The position numbers were made by a program, and so were the translations under genes. The notes beneath the pieces are model-generated. The model did not search any database, had not been told where the DNA came from, and saw only the letters and a program-made list of their open reading frames with translations. Of a stretch of 35,260 nt of DNA, positions 1-8,867 are shown piece by piece; position 1 is the stretch's first letter, and the number at the start of each line of letters is the position of its first letter. Origin of the DNA: Candidatus Dormiibacter spiritus (GTDB lineage Bacteria > Chloroflexota > Dormibacteria > Dormibacterales > Dormibacteraceae); NCBI GenBank assembly GCA_003244185.1, contig QHBT01000047.1:1-35260 (forward strand), given 5' to 3'.

Positions 1-82
1 CTACACATCTCGAAAGCCGTGCAAGCTAGCTCTCACCATTGCCCGTTCGCCGCAAGCCAGGCCGTTAGCGCCCCCCTCCGCA

Positions 83-107
83 CCTCCCCCCGCGGCGCGG
101 GGGGAGG
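83..107 (-). terminator. Perfect 11-bp GC hairpin downstream of the VOC gene
   Basis: An 11-nt arm (83-93) is followed by a 3-nt loop and its exact reverse complement (97-107). It lies 110 bp past the stop of the minus-strand VOC gene, where a terminator would be expected. No T-run follows on either strand, so a classical intrinsic terminator is not proven; it could be a transcript-stabilising hairpin. The rest of positions 1-216 shows no gene. Confidence 0.35.
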
Positions 108-216
108 ACGACTCCACCTACGAGCGCCTCCACTACTTGGGGATCGAAGACTCTAATCCGTCGTCGACCGGGCGTGTAGCGACCAGTTGGCAAGGGCGCT
201 TCCAGCGCGCGCAGGA

Positions 217-603
217 TCAGGTCCCGGTCGCTGCTCGGGCCAGACCGACCGGATTGCCGTCGGGATCGGTGACGTAGGCAACGCGTTCGCCCCACGGCAT
301 GTCCTCGGCCTCGCGAAGGACAGTGGTCCCCTGGTGGCGCAGTCGCGCCACGAGGCCGTCGACGTCGTCGACGTAGACGAACATCTCGAACCGCACATCA
401 GTACCCGCCCTGGCGCCGTAATGCTGCTGGGGCCAGTCAGTCGACACCACGGCCACCTCGAAGGTCCCTCGCCGCAGCCCAACGTAGCCAGGTTCGCCGT
501 CGGCGGGCAGCTGGCAGTGCCGCTGAAACCCGAGTCCCTCGTAGAACCCAGCTGAGGTGTTGACTTCGGCCGCGAAGATGACTGGGAATGCGCGGTCGAC
601 CAT
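217..603 (-). CDS. VOC (glyoxalase/bleomycin resistance) superfamily protein
   Basis: A 128-residue, single-module VOC protein. It has the usual beta-alpha-beta-beta-beta pattern: an N-terminal strand with 'AGFYEGLGF', a central 'FEMFVYVDDVDGLVARL' repeat and the terminal 'VTDPDGNPVGLA' signature. VOC proteins are metal-dependent lyases, isomerases, dioxygenases or drug-binding proteins; the substrate cannot be read from the sequence. The ATG at 603 is preferred because the minus-strand hexamer TAGGCT lies exactly 7 nt upstream with no Shine-Dalgarno, which fits a leaderless transcript. It lies 59 bp downstream of typA on the same strand but appears to have its own promoter. Confidence 0.85.
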   Translation of the reverse strand: MVDRAFPVIFAAEVNTSAGFYEGLGFQRHCQLPADGEPGYVGLRRGTFEVAVVSTDWPQQHYGARAGTDVRFEMFVYVDDVDGLVARLRHQGTTVLREAEDMPWGERVAYVTDPDGNPVGLARAATGT

Positions 604-610
604 GGGCCCG

Positions 611-616
611 AGCCTA
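611..616 (-). promoter_or_regulatory. TAnnnT -10 element, leaderless-type, for the VOC gene
   Basis: The minus strand reads TAGGCT, then 7 nt, then the ATG at 603. A start point about 7 nt past the -10 would fall on the start codon. The same hexamer stands before the substrate-binding lipoprotein gene (2649-2654). No good -35 is visible. The assignment rests on spacing alone. Confidence 0.4.
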
Positions 617-662
617 GCTAATTGTGCGGCTCGACTGAGGCGAACTGCTCCGGCGCCGCAAG

Positions 663-2495
663 CTAGCCGGTCGCTGCCTCTGCGCGGCGCCGCGCTCGGG
701 CCTGGTCGACCTCGGTCAGATGGCGCTTGCGCAGGCGCAGGTTGAGTGGGGTGACCTCGAGCAGCTCGTCGTCGTTGAGAAAGTCGAGCGACTGTTCGAG
801 GCTGAGCTTGTGAGCGGGGGTCAGGCGGACGGCGATGTCAGCAGTGGAGGAGCGGATGTTGGACTGCTTCTTCTCCCGGCAGACGTTCACTGCCATATCG
901 CCCGGCCGCTTCTGCACGCCGACGATCATCCCCTCGTACACAGCCGTGCCAGGCTCGATGAAGGTGGTGCCACGCTCCTGAGCGGCGGCGAGACCGTAGG
1001 TGAGAGTTGCGCCCGCGGAGGATGCGGTTAGCGCACCGTTGCGCTGATCCGAGAAGTCGCCCGCGTAGGGCCGAAAGCCCATGTCTATCGAGCCCATGAT
1101 GCCCGTGCCCGCGGTGAGGGTCAGGAACGCATTGCGAAAGCCGATCAGACCCCTGGTCGGGATCATGAAGTCGGCTCGGACGCCGCCCGAGCTGTCGTAA
1201 TTGATCTCGAGCATCTGAGCGCGCCGGCGGCCGAGCGCCTCGGTCACTGCCCCCAGGTACTCCTCCCGCAGGTCGACGGTAAGGCGCTCGACAGGCTCCA
1301 ACGCCTGGCCATCGACGTGCTTGATGATGGCCTGGGGACGAGAGACCTCGAACTCGTACCCCTCCCGCCGCATGCTCTCGATCAGGACCGCCAGGTGCAG
1401 CTCACCTCGCCCGCTGACCTGGAACTGCTCGGCCGCGTCAGTGTCCTCCACCCGCAGCCCCAGATTCAGCTCGAGCTCCCAATAGAGCCGGGCACGTAGC
1501 TGGCGCGAGGTGCTGAACTTGCCCTCCCTGCCGGCAACAGGCGATGTGTTCACGCCGAACGTCATCCGCACCGTCGGCTCCTCGATCTGAATCCGTGGCA
1601 GCGGATCGGGGCTCTCGGGGTCCGCCAGCGTGTCGCCGATGGTGACGTCGGCCAGCCCTGTGAGCAGCGCGATGTCGCCCGCGTCGGCCCGCTCCACCGA
1701 TTCGCGGCCCAGGCCGCGGTGGAGCAGGACCTGGCCGACCTTGGCGCGGCGCGGTTCGCCGGACCCGGTCAGGACCGACACCTCGTCGCCGGCGGCCACT
1801 GAGCCGCGGAAGATCCGGCCAATGGCCAGCGTGCCTGTGTAGTCGTCATAGGCGCGGTTGGCTACCAGCATCTGAAAACCACCGTCCTCCGCGACCGGCG
1901 CGGGAACGTGGTCCCTGATCGCCCGGAAGAGAGGCTCGAGCGAGTCCTCCAGCGACTCGGGCGTGGGACCCGAGCGGCCCTGCTTGGCGATCGCGTAGAT
2001 GACCGGAGCGTCCAGCTGGTCGGCCTCCTCGGCCAACTCCAGGAACAGATCGTGAACCTGCTCCAACGCGCGCTTGGCGTCTGAATTCGGACGGTCCAGC
2101 TTGTTGATCACGACAATGATCCGGAGGCCGACTTCGAACGCCTTCTGCAGTACGAAGCGGGTCTGCGGCATGGGCCCTTCCGCCGCGTCAACCAGCAGCA
2201 GGCAGCCATCAGCCATGTTGAGCACCCGCTCCACCTCGCCGCCAAAGTCGGAGTGACCAGGCGTGTCGATGATGTTGATTGTCACGCCCTGATGCCGGAT
2301 GGCTGCGTTCTTGGCCAGGATGGTGATGCCCTTCTCGCGCTCGAGCGAGTTGGAGTCCATGATGAGGCTGCCCATCTCCTGGTTCTCCCGGAAGGTGTGG
2401 CTCTGCTTCAGCAGCGCGTCGACGAGCGTCGTCTTTCCGTGGTCGACGTGCGCGATGATGGCTACGTTCCTGATGTCGTGGCGAAGCTTCGGCAT
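663..2495 (-). CDS. typA: Translational GTPase TypA/BipA
   Basis: A 610-residue protein, the normal length for TypA/BipA, a ribosome-associated GTPase of the elongation-factor family involved in stress adaptation and 50S assembly. G1 is AHVDHGKT (15-22), the switch I threonine is in 'GIT' (56-58), G3 is DTPGH (77-81) and G4 is NKLD (131-134). EF-G-like domains III and V follow, then the BipA-specific C-terminal domain with '[13 protein letters not shown]' and '[11 protein letters not shown]'. The start is the first ATG before the conserved '[17 protein letters not shown]'; only a weak purine stretch precedes it. It diverges from the transporter operon across a 165-bp gap. Confidence 0.97.
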   Translation of the reverse strand: MPKLRHDIRNVAIIAHVDHGKTTLVDALLKQSHTFRENQEMGSLIMDSNSLEREKGITILAKNAAIRHQGVTINIIDTPGHSDFGGEVERVLNMADGCLLLVDAAEGPMPQTRFVLQKAFEVGLRIIVVINKLDRPNSDAKRALEQVHDLFLELAEEADQLDAPVIYAIAKQGRSGPTPESLEDSLEPLFRAIRDHVPAPVAEDGGFQMLVANRAYDDYTGTLAIGRIFRGSVAAGDEVSVLTGSGEPRRAKVGQVLLHRGLGRESVERADAGDIALLTGLADVTIGDTLADPESPDPLPRIQIEEPTVRMTFGVNTSPVAGREGKFSTSRQLRARLYWELELNLGLRVEDTDAAEQFQVSGRGELHLAVLIESMRREGYEFEVSRPQAIIKHVDGQALEPVERLTVDLREEYLGAVTEALGRRRAQMLEINYDSSGGVRADFMIPTRGLIGFRNAFLTLTAGTGIMGSIDMGFRPYAGDFSDQRNGALTASSAGATLTYGLAAAQERGTTFIEPGTAVYEGMIVGVQKRPGDMAVNVCREKKQSNIRSSTADIAVRLTPAHKLSLEQSLDFLNDDELLEVTPLNLRLRKRHLTEVDQARARRRAEAATG

Positions 2496-2644
2496 GGTTC
2501 TCTTAGACTGGACGCAGGGGCGATCGTTTTGAGCGCACGTTGAAATGCCTCAAGACCTCGCCGCCGGCGGGCAGCCTGAGTAATTCTACCGGCGCCGCCG
2601 TTCCGGAATTCCAAAGGGTTCCCTGCCCAAACCTGAGCGGCAGG

Positions 2645-2657
2645 CGCTAGGCTAGCG
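2645..2657 (+). promoter_or_regulatory. CGCTA-GGC-TAGCG palindrome overlapping a leaderless -10
   Basis: A perfect 5-bp inverted repeat with a 3-bp spacer contains TAGGCT (2649-2654), a -10-like hexamer 6 nt before the ATG at 2661. The palindrome would cover the -10 and transcription start, so it could be an operator as well as a promoter. There is no clear -35 in the 165-bp typA/transporter intergenic region, and nothing else was recognised there. Confidence 0.4.
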
Positions 2658-2660
2658 TGA

Positions 2661-3905
2661 ATGCGAGCCAGATCTGTCCTCTCCGCGCTTGTCTCCCTGT
2701 TCGCTCTGACAGTGGTGGCCTGCGGCGGATCCGCCGGCTCATCAGGCGGCTCCCAGACCGGCCAGGACCTGGTCATCGGCGTGCCGATGTCGATCACAGG
2801 CGTCCAGGCCAAGGAGGGTGGGCTGGCGAAGCAGGGCTACGACCTCTGGCTCGACTGGATCAACGCCCAGGGCGGCGTCAACGCGAACGGCACCAAGCAC
2901 AAGGTGGTGCTCAAGTACGAGGACGACCAGAGCAAGCCTGACATCTCGGCCCAGCTGACTACCAAGCTGATCACGCAGGACAAGGCCCAGCTCCTGCTCG
3001 GTCCTTACGGCTCGGCGACAACGGCCAGCGATGCGGTGGTGGCGGAGAAGAACGGCATCCCCATGGTGGAGGCCAACGGCGCCGCGCAGGCCATCTTCAA
3101 CAACGGTTACAAGTACACCTTTGGCGTCCTCTCCCCCGCCAACAAGTACCTCGAAGGCGTGATCGACATGGCTGCGACGCTCAACCCCAAGCCGAGCACG
3201 ATGGCGATGCTCAGCGCTGACGACAGCTTTTCGCTCGAGGTGGCCAAGGCGGCCCAGGAATACGCCACCAGCAAGGGCTTCAACGTCGTCTACACCGACA
3301 GATACCCGAACGGCTCGACCAACCTCTCCGGTCTGGTCGCCAACGCCAAGGCCAAGAACCCGGACATGGTCCTGAACTCAGGTCACTTGGCGGAGGCGGT
3401 GGCGATCAACAAAGCCGCCAAGGACCTGCGCTTGGAGGCGAAGCTCTACGCCTACTCGGTGGGTCCCTCGACGCCTGACTTCGTCAACTCCCTGGGCCCT
3501 GACTCGCATTACGTCTACGGCGGCTCGCAGTGGACGCCCCAGGTGAAGTACAAGCCTTCCTTCTACCTGTCGGTGCCCGACTATGTGGCCGCCTACAAGA
3601 AGAAGTACGCGACCAGCGACGATCCTGACTACCATGTCGCCGAGTCCACCGCCGCCTGCCTGGCCCTGCAGAAGGCGATCGAGAACGCCGGCAGCGTGAA
3701 GCCCGACAAGGTTCGCGATGCGCTCGCCTCGCTGGACGTGATTACGTTCTTCGGCCGGATCAAGTTCGACAGCCGCGGCATCAACACCTACAAGCCGATG
3801 GTGGTGGAGCAGATCCAGACCGATGGCAAGCATCACACCGTCTTCCCGCCGGACGTGGCGGACGCCAAGCCCCAGTACCCGACACCCGCCTGGAGCTCTC
3901 GCTAG
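2661..3905 (+). CDS. Branched-chain amino acid-type ABC transporter substrate-binding lipoprotein
   Basis: A 414-residue periplasmic-binding-fold protein of the leucine/isoleucine/valine (Peripla_BP_6) type. The N-terminus is a lipoprotein signal (MRARS, hydrophobic stretch, 'TVVAC'), placing the lipidated cysteine at residue 21, followed by a Gly/Ser-rich tether. The mature part opens with 'LVIGVPMSITG' and has 'LLLGPYGSATTASDAVVAEKNGIPMVE', typical of this family. It should capture the solute outside the membrane for the LivHMGF-like components encoded downstream. Such proteins also bind amides, urea or aromatic acids, so the ligand is open. A terminator-like hairpin follows directly, which may let this gene be expressed above the rest of the operon. 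Confidence 0.93.
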   Translation: MRARSVLSALVSLFALTVVACGGSAGSSGGSQTGQDLVIGVPMSITGVQAKEGGLAKQGYDLWLDWINAQGGVNANGTKHKVVLKYEDDQSKPDISAQLTTKLITQDKAQLLLGPYGSATTASDAVVAEKNGIPMVEANGAAQAIFNNGYKYTFGVLSPANKYLEGVIDMAATLNPKPSTMAMLSADDSFSLEVAKAAQEYATSKGFNVVYTDRYPNGSTNLSGLVANAKAKNPDMVLNSGHLAEAVAINKAAKDLRLEAKLYAYSVGPSTPDFVNSLGPDSHYVYGGSQWTPQVKYKPSFYLSVPDYVAAYKKKYATSDDPDYHVAESTAACLALQKAIENAGSVKPDKVRDALASLDVITFFGRIKFDSRGINTYKPMVVEQIQTDGKHHTVFPPDVADAKPQYPTPAWSSR

Positions 3906-3908
3906 TGC

Positions 3909-3935
3909 AGCGCGTCGTAAATAGCTCGCGCTTTT
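3909..3935 (+). terminator. Terminator/attenuator-like hairpin after the binding-protein gene
   Basis: AGCGCG (3909-3914) pairs perfectly with CGCGCT (3927-3932) across a 12-nt loop and is followed by TTTTA. The stem is short and the T-run brief, so it is probably leaky. Partial termination here would explain unequal output between an abundant binding protein and its membrane and ATPase subunits. Confidence 0.45.
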
Positions 3936-3951
3936 AGGTCGGGAGGCAGGA

Positions 3952-4383
3952 ATGAGCGACAGGAGGCCAACGATGACTGAGAACGACCTTTTCGACCGGG
4001 GCCTGCAAGTGCGACGAGAGGTCCTCGGCGTCGACTACGTCAATGCCAACCTTGCGGACACTGACGACTTCATGATGGCCTTCCAGCGCATCGTGACGGA
4101 GTGGGCGTGGGGATACGCTTGGAGCCGCCCGGGACTTGATCGCAAGACTCGCAGCATCCTGAACCTCGGAATACTGGCGGCGCTCGGTCGGGCTCAAGAA
4201 CTGGGCATCTACGTTAAGGCAGCGTTGACAAGCGGTGTGACGGCTGACGAGATCAAAGAGACCTTGATTCACGCAACTGTCTACTGCGGTACGCCAGCAG
4301 GCCGCCAAGCATTCCTCGCAGCGCACGAGGCGCTGAGGGTAGCCGGCGTCTTGCCCGATCCTCCAGGGAACCAAATCAGGTGA
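3952..4383 (+). CDS. Carboxymuconolactone decarboxylase (PcaC/AhpD-like) family protein
   Basis: A 143-residue protein of the CMD family. It has 'RREVLGVDYVNANL', 'VTEWAWGYAWSRPGLDRKTRS' and 'HATVYCGTPAGRQAF', the pattern of 4-carboxymuconolactone decarboxylase-type proteins rather than AhpD, whose CxxC pair is absent. PcaC decarboxylates gamma-carboxymuconolactone in protocatechuate degradation, but many relatives have other small-acid substrates. Two good starts exist: ATG 3952 after GGGAGG and ATG 3973 after AGGAGG; the second fits the family N-terminus slightly better. Its position between the binding protein and permease genes suggests the imported compound is what it acts on. No other beta-ketoadipate genes are nearby. 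Confidence 0.85.
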   Translation: MSDRRPTMTENDLFDRGLQVRREVLGVDYVNANLADTDDFMMAFQRIVTEWAWGYAWSRPGLDRKTRSILNLGILAALGRAQELGIYVKAALTSGVTADEIKETLIHATVYCGTPAGRQAFLAAHEALRVAGVLPDPPGNQIR

Positions 4384-4420
4384 GTACCGTTAAGCATCTG
4401 AGATTCCAGTTGGACGCGAA

Positions 4421-4438
4421 GCCGAAAGCTAATTCGGC
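4421..4438 (+). other. Small perfect hairpin in the 116-bp gap before the first permease
   Basis: GCCGAA (4421-4426) and TTCGGC (4433-4438) form a 6-bp stem with a 6-nt loop and no T-run. It lies in the only sizeable gap within the transporter operon. It may be an mRNA processing or stability element. No promoter was convincingly seen here. Confidence 0.25.
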
Positions 4439-4499
4439 AGCGGTGCACCAGTAGGCCGCCGCACCTTCCTGCCGCCTCCGCGCACCTCGGACTGAACGC

Positions 4500-5372
4500 G
4501 TGACGCTGTTAGTTCAGCAGTTGGTGCTGGGCCTGCTGATCGGCGGCGTCTACGTGGCGGTCGCCATCGGCTTCAGCCTCGTCTGGGGCGTTCTGAACAT
4601 TGTCAACCTGGCCCATGGCGGACTCGTGATCATCGGCGCGTACTTGACCTGGCTCTTGTTCAGCGCCTTCAACGTCGACCCGTTCCTGTCGATCCCGATA
4701 GTTGCGGCGGCGCTGTTCGTGATCGGCTACGTGGTGCAGCGGCTGCTCATCAACCGTGTGATCAGAGCCCCTATCTTCTTCACGCTGCTGCTCACCTTCG
4801 GCGTGAACCTCGTGATCATCAACGTCCTGCTGCTGCTCTTCAAGTCCGACTTCCGGTCGGTCACGCCCAGCTACTCGGGCAGCGGGCTATCGCTGGGCGG
4901 GGTGCAGCTGCCCTACATCCGAGTGGCAGGACTCGCCGTCGCCCTGCTCCTGGCCGGAGCTGTGGCGTTGTTCTTGGCGCGCAGCCGGATTGGCGGTGCC
5001 ATTCAGGCGGTGGGGGCCGATCGCGATGCCGCCCAGCTGGTCGGTGTCGACCTCCGCCACGTCTATGCGCTGACCTTCGGAATCGGCGCCGCCTGCGCCG
5101 GCGTGGCCGGGGGGCTGATCAGCACAGCTCAGGCCATCACGCCCAGCGCCGGTGAGCCGTACACCCTGCAGGCCTTCGTGGTGGTGATACTGGGCGGCCT
5201 GGGTCGAGTCAGCGCCACAGTGGTGGGCGGACTGCTCTTCGGAGTGGTCGAGACCCTTGCCCAGACGATGGTCCCAGGCCTGGGCGCGGGCTGGGCCAAC
5301 GCCATCGCCTTCGCGATCCTGGTGGTGGTCCTGGCAGTGCGGCCGCGCGGGCTCATGGGCCGACCTGTCTGA
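4500..5372 (+). CDS. Branched-chain amino acid-type ABC permease (LivH-like)
   Basis: A 290-residue integral membrane protein with about eight hydrophobic segments. It carries LivH signatures: 'LGLLIGGVYVAVAIGFSLVWGVLNIVNLAHG' near the N-terminus and 'AVGADRDAAQLVGVD' in the cytoplasmic loop that contacts the ATPases. The C-terminal 'VVVILGGLGRVSATVVGGLLFGVVE' is the usual end of the family. It starts at GTG. Its stop TGA shares one base with the ATG of the next permease, so the two are translationally coupled. It should pair with that permease to form the translocation pore. Confidence 0.93.
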   Translation: MTLLVQQLVLGLLIGGVYVAVAIGFSLVWGVLNIVNLAHGGLVIIGAYLTWLLFSAFNVDPFLSIPIVAAALFVIGYVVQRLLINRVIRAPIFFTLLLTFGVNLVIINVLLLLFKSDFRSVTPSYSGSGLSLGGVQLPYIRVAGLAVALLLAGAVALFLARSRIGGAIQAVGADRDAAQLVGVDLRHVYALTFGIGAACAGVAGGLISTAQAITPSAGEPYTLQAFVVVILGGLGRVSATVVGGLLFGVVETLAQTMVPGLGAGWANAIAFAILVVVLAVRPRGLMGRPV

Positions 5373-6433
5373 TGCCCGACAGCCAGCCGAGCGGCTCCTT
5401 CTCGACCCGGCCGGACGCCGGCGGCCGCCGACTCCGCCGCGTTCTGCTGGCTGTCTTCGCGCTGGCGGTCCTGCTGGTGTTGATCGCCCCCCTCTCCACC
5501 AGCGATCAAGCTGACGCGCTGGGCCTGCCGGTCCTCGTCGACAAGTCGCAGATCAGGATTCTGACCACAATCGCCATGTTCGTGGTGATGGCGACCGCCT
5601 GGAACCTGGTGGGCGGCCTGACCGGCTATGGAGCTTTCGGCAATGTTGCGTTCTTCGGGCTGGGCGCCTATGCCTGCGCGGTGCTCGTCGACCCTCACAA
5701 GTTCCACCTGCCCATGCTCGCCGGCATCGCGCTGGCCCCGCTGGTCCCCATCGCCTTCGCAGTCTTCGTCGGCCTACCACTCCTCCGTCTGCGCAGCCAC
5801 TATTTTTCCATCGCCACGCTGGGCACCGCCGTGGCGGTGGGCGAGGTGGTGAAGAACGTGGAGTACCTGGGCGGGGCCAACGGCCTCTTCCCCCCCATCG
5901 TGCGCCGAGGGGACCTGCTCTTCCTCTATCTCATGGTGGCCGCGGCCGCCATCGCGGTCGGCTCCGTCTACTTGGTCCTCCGCAGCCGCTTCGGCTACGG
6001 GCTGATCGCCATCCGCGAGAACGAGGACGCGGCGGCGGTGCTGGGCGTGAACACGACGCTCTACAAGGTGGCTGCCTTTGCCCTGGCCGCCGGTCTGACC
6101 GGCTTGGCGGGCGCCGTCTTCGCCGTCTGGAACAGCTTCATCAACCAGGAGCTGGGCTTCTCGCTCGATTTCAACATCCAGATGATCCTCATGGCCGTGG
6201 TGGGCGGCGCCGGCACGCTCTTCGGACCTGTGCTGGGCGCCATCCTGCTGGAGCTGCTGCTCCAGGCTCTGGCGGGTCAGGGCACTGTAGCTGTCTACGC
6301 TCAGATCGGACTGGGCCTGCTGCTGGCGGTAACAGTGATCTTCGTGCCGCGCGGGTTGGTCGACTTCTTCGGCGGCTCGTCGCGGCTCTCCCTCGGCTAC
6401 CTGCGCCGGACGCTGCGCGAAACCTCCGTCTGA
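5372..6433 (+). CDS. Branched-chain amino acid-type ABC permease (LivM-like)
   Basis: A 353-residue multi-spanning permease of the LivM type. A polar leader precedes the first membrane span. Diagnostic stretches are 'TAWNLVGGLTGYGAFGNVAFFGLGAYA', the coupling-loop motif 'AIRENEDAAAVLGVNTTLYK' and 'MILMAVVGGAGTLFGPVLGAILLE'. The start overlaps the preceding stop as TGATG. Together with the LivH-like partner it forms the heterodimeric channel. The ATPase gene begins 10 bp downstream. Confidence 0.93.
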   Translation: MPDSQPSGSFSTRPDAGGRRLRRVLLAVFALAVLLVLIAPLSTSDQADALGLPVLVDKSQIRILTTIAMFVVMATAWNLVGGLTGYGAFGNVAFFGLGAYACAVLVDPHKFHLPMLAGIALAPLVPIAFAVFVGLPLLRLRSHYFSIATLGTAVAVGEVVKNVEYLGGANGLFPPIVRRGDLLFLYLMVAAAAIAVGSVYLVLRSRFGYGLIAIRENEDAAAVLGVNTTLYKVAAFALAAGLTGLAGAVFAVWNSFINQELGFSLDFNIQMILMAVVGGAGTLFGPVLGAILLELLLQALAGQGTVAVYAQIGLGLLLAVTVIFVPRGLVDFFGGSSRLSLGYLRRTLRETSV

Positions 6434-6443
6434 CCGGGCGGCT

Positions 6444-7193
6444 ATGGCTCTCCTCTCACTCGCGCACGTCAACAAGCGCTTCGGCGGCGTCAGCGCCTTG
6501 ACCGATGTCGGCTTCCAAGTGGAGCAGGGCGAAATCCTTGGCCTGATAGGACCAAACGGCGCGGGTAAGACCACGCTGCTGAACTGCATCAGCGGCGTCT
6601 TTCCGCTGGACGGAGGGTCGATCCATTTCGCCGGGCAGCGGATCTCCGGCCTGCCTCCGCACAGGATCGCCCGCCTAGGCATCGGCCGGACGTTTCAGGT
6701 GGTCAAGCCGTTCCTCTCCATGACAGTCCGGGAAAACGCCGCGGTGGGAGCGCTGTTCGGAGCGAGCAACCTCCAGCCTCGGCAGGCCTTCCAAGCCGCC
6801 GATGACGTGCTGGAGCTGGTGGGCATGGCCGCCAAGAGCGGCAACCCGGTCGGCAGCCTGACCATCCCCGATCGGAAGCGGCTGGAGGTGGCCCGGGCGC
6901 TGGCCACCAAGCCGCGGCTGCTTCTGCTGGACGAGGTCATGGCCGGCCTCAACGCCGTCGAGGTGGATGAGGCGCTCGACATGGTGAGGACCGTCCACCA
7001 GAGCGGCGTGACGATTGTTCTGATCGAGCACGTCATGAAGGTGGTGGTCGGCCTCTGTCAGCGCGTGGTCGTGCTCAACTTCGGCCAGCCGCTGGCGGCC
7101 GGCACTCCCGAGGAGGTACTGCGCGATGAGCGCGTGATCGAGGCCTATCTCGGTGAGAAGTACGCGGCGCGAGTGCGGCGAGCCGGTGGCTGA
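6444..7193 (+). CDS. Branched-chain amino acid-type ABC transporter ATPase (LivG-like)
   Basis: A 249-residue nucleotide-binding subunit that powers the importer. Walker A is GPNGAGKTT (36-44), Walker B is 'LLLLDEVMAGLN', and the switch histidine is in 'VLIEHVMKVV'. The C-terminal 'LRDERVIEAYLGEKY' is typical of LivG. The ABC signature is non-canonical: where LSGGQ is expected the protein has 'LTIPDRKRLEVARALA'. Similar variants occur in some LivG relatives, so this does not imply loss of function. The end overlaps the next ATPase gene by 8 bp. Confidence 0.93.
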   Translation: MALLSLAHVNKRFGGVSALTDVGFQVEQGEILGLIGPNGAGKTTLLNCISGVFPLDGGSIHFAGQRISGLPPHRIARLGIGRTFQVVKPFLSMTVRENAAVGALFGASNLQPRQAFQAADDVLELVGMAAKSGNPVGSLTIPDRKRLEVARALATKPRLLLLDEVMAGLNAVEVDEALDMVRTVHQSGVTIVLIEHVMKVVVGLCQRVVVLNFGQPLAAGTPEEVLRDERVIEAYLGEKYAARVRRAGG

Positions 7194-7899
7194 GCCGCTG
7201 CTGCAGGTGCGCCAGCTGACCGCCGGCTTCGGCGCCGGTCCTGTGCTCTTCGAAGTGGACTTGGACTTTTACGCCGGCGAGCTGGTGGCGCTGATCGGCG
7301 CCAATGGCGCCGGCAAGTCGACCCTGCTGGGCGTGCTGAGTGGGTTGCTGCCCGCCTCCTCGGGCTCCGTTCACTTTGCGGGCCGAGACCTGACCAATGC
7401 CCGGCCCGAGAGAGTGGTTGCGGCAGGGCTGGCCCACGTGCCGCAGGGTCGCCGGCTCTTCGCCGGCCTCAGCGTGGAGCGGAACCTGAGGCTCGGCGCC
7501 TATGTCCGCCGGGACCGAGAGATCGGCGCCGACCTGGACAAAGTGCTTGACTACTTTCCCGCCCTGAAGGACAAGCTGCAGCGCAGCGCCGGGACGCTGT
7601 CGGGTGGCGAGCAGCAGATGGTGGCGATAGGTCGCGGGCTGATGGCGCGACCGAAGCTGCTGATGATCGATGAGCCCTCGCTGGGCCTAGCGCCCAAGGT
7701 AGTCGATCGCGTGATCGAGGTCGCGCAGACCATCAACCGCGACGGCACCTCCATCCTCCTGGTGGAGCAGGACGTGCTGGTGGCCCTGGAGGCCGCTGAC
7801 AGAGGCTACGTGCTGGAGAACGGCCGCGTGGCATTGAGTGGTACGGCGACCGAACTCGAGTCCAACCCGGAGATCCGCAAAGCCTACCTTGGCATCTAG
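7186..7899 (+). CDS. Branched-chain amino acid-type ABC transporter ATPase (LivF-like)
   Basis: A second ATPase of about 237 residues, with Walker A 'GANGAGKST', a canonical signature 'LSGGEQQMVAIGRGLM', Walker B 'LLMIDEPSLGLAP' and switch 'LLVEQDV'. The GTG at 7186 is chosen because it gives the normal LivF N-terminus ('EPLLQVRQLTAGFG') and an 8-bp overlap with livG; an upstream GTG at 7153 would add 11 unconserved residues. It pairs with the LivG-like subunit, whose signature motif is degenerate, so the heterodimer may have one canonical ATP site. Confidence 0.92.
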   Translation: MAEPLLQVRQLTAGFGAGPVLFEVDLDFYAGELVALIGANGAGKSTLLGVLSGLLPASSGSVHFAGRDLTNARPERVVAAGLAHVPQGRRLFAGLSVERNLRLGAYVRRDREIGADLDKVLDYFPALKDKLQRSAGTLSGGEQQMVAIGRGLMARPKLLMIDEPSLGLAPKVVDRVIEVAQTINRDGTSILLVEQDVLVALEAADRGYVLENGRVALSGTATELESNPEIRKAYLGI

Positions 7900-7973
7900 C
7901 GCGGCCCAGGAATCCAGCCGCCCGCACCGCGGTTGGTCTGGATGAGACAGTAAATACAAGAGGAGGACCCCGG

Positions 7974-8867
7974 TTGACCTACAAGATTCGGACCTTCGAC
8001 GTTTTCACGCGCCGACGCCTCGAGGGCAATGGCCTGGCAGTGGTGCTGGATGCCGAAGGTTTGGCGCCAGAGACCATGCAGGCTATCGCTCGTGAGATGA
8101 ACCTCTCCGAGACCGTGTTCCTACTGCCTCCTGTCAATCCGGGCAGCGCAGCCAGAGCCAAGATCTTCACGCCTTCCACCGAGCTGCCGTTCGCCGGCCA
8201 CCCCACCATTGGTGCTGCCTGGGCCCTTTGGTCGGAAGGCCGCCTCGACGGCCTCGAGCACTTCACTCTGGACGAGGAAGTTGGCCCGGTTCAAATTCGC
8301 AAGTCGGCCGGCGAACGCGCCGAGCCGATGTTCTGGCTCACCTGCCCCCCGATCTCCTTCGGCCTGGTGATCGACGACAGGGCTCGGGTGGCGGCAGCGC
8401 TCCACCTGGCCGAGCCGGACCTCCTTCCGACTGTGCCGATCCAGCTAGTCGATTCTGGCGGCCCCAAGCTGTATGTGGCGTTGCGGCATCTCGAGACGGT
8501 GGACCGCGCTGTCTCCGACGGCCATCTTCTCGGCGCGCTGGGCGAGCACCTGGCAGTTCCTGTGTACCTCTTTGCAGCGGCAGCGCCCGACCGGCTCTAT
8601 GGGCGGATGTTCGGCCCCGCGGTAGGTGTGAGCGAGGATCCGGCCACCGGCTCCGCAGCGGGTCCACTGGCCGCCTTCGCTGTCCGCCATGGCATCGTGC
8701 AGCGCGGGGCCAGCGTCGCCCTCCTCATTGAGCAGGGCACCAAGATGGGCCGCCGCAGCCTGCTTCACGTGGAGCTGACTTACGAACCCGGAGGTGACTC
8801 TCCCTCACTGGTTGAGGTGGGCGGAGAAGTCGCTGCCGTGCTGTCGGGTGAGCTCTCCGTCGACTGA
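7974..8867 (+). CDS. PhzF family isomerase/epimerase
   Basis: A 297-residue protein of the diaminopimelate-epimerase-like PhzF fold. The conserved catalytic glutamate is in 'MNLSETVF' (E46). Other hallmarks are 'PFAGHPTIGAAWAL' and the C-terminal 'VSEDPATGSAAGPLAAF' phosphate or carboxylate-binding loop. PhzF itself isomerises a dihydroanthranilate in phenazine synthesis, but most relatives occur outside phenazine clusters and their substrates are unknown; no phz genes are seen here. The TTG start is supported by AGGAGG 7 nt upstream (7961-7966). It lies 74 bp after the importer genes, and its last 143 bp lie antisense to the end of the convergent dioxygenase gene. Confidence 0.9.
   Translation: MTYKIRTFDVFTRRRLEGNGLAVVLDAEGLAPETMQAIAREMNLSETVFLLPPVNPGSAARAKIFTPSTELPFAGHPTIGAAWALWSEGRLDGLEHFTLDEEVGPVQIRKSAGERAEPMFWLTCPPISFGLVIDDRARVAAALHLAEPDLLPTVPIQLVDSGGPKLYVALRHLETVDRAVSDGHLLGALGEHLAVPVYLFAAAAPDRLYGRMFGPAVGVSEDPATGSAAGPLAAFAVRHGIVQRGASVALLIEQGTKMGRRSLLHVELTYEPGGDSPSLVEVGGEVAAVLSGELSVD

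Noticed and set aside
5774..6682. 302-codon minus-strand frame across the permease/ATPase junction
   Set aside because: It is antisense to conserved LivM and LivG sequence and shows no recognisable motif.
6444..7193. Inactivated ATPase because the LSGGQ motif is replaced
   Set aside because: Walker A, Walker B and the switch histidine are intact, and variant signatures occur in functional LivG relatives.
7974..8867. Phenazine biosynthesis cluster suggested by the PhzF-family gene
   Set aside because: No phzA-E or phzG homologues are nearby; PhzF-like proteins are common outside such clusters.
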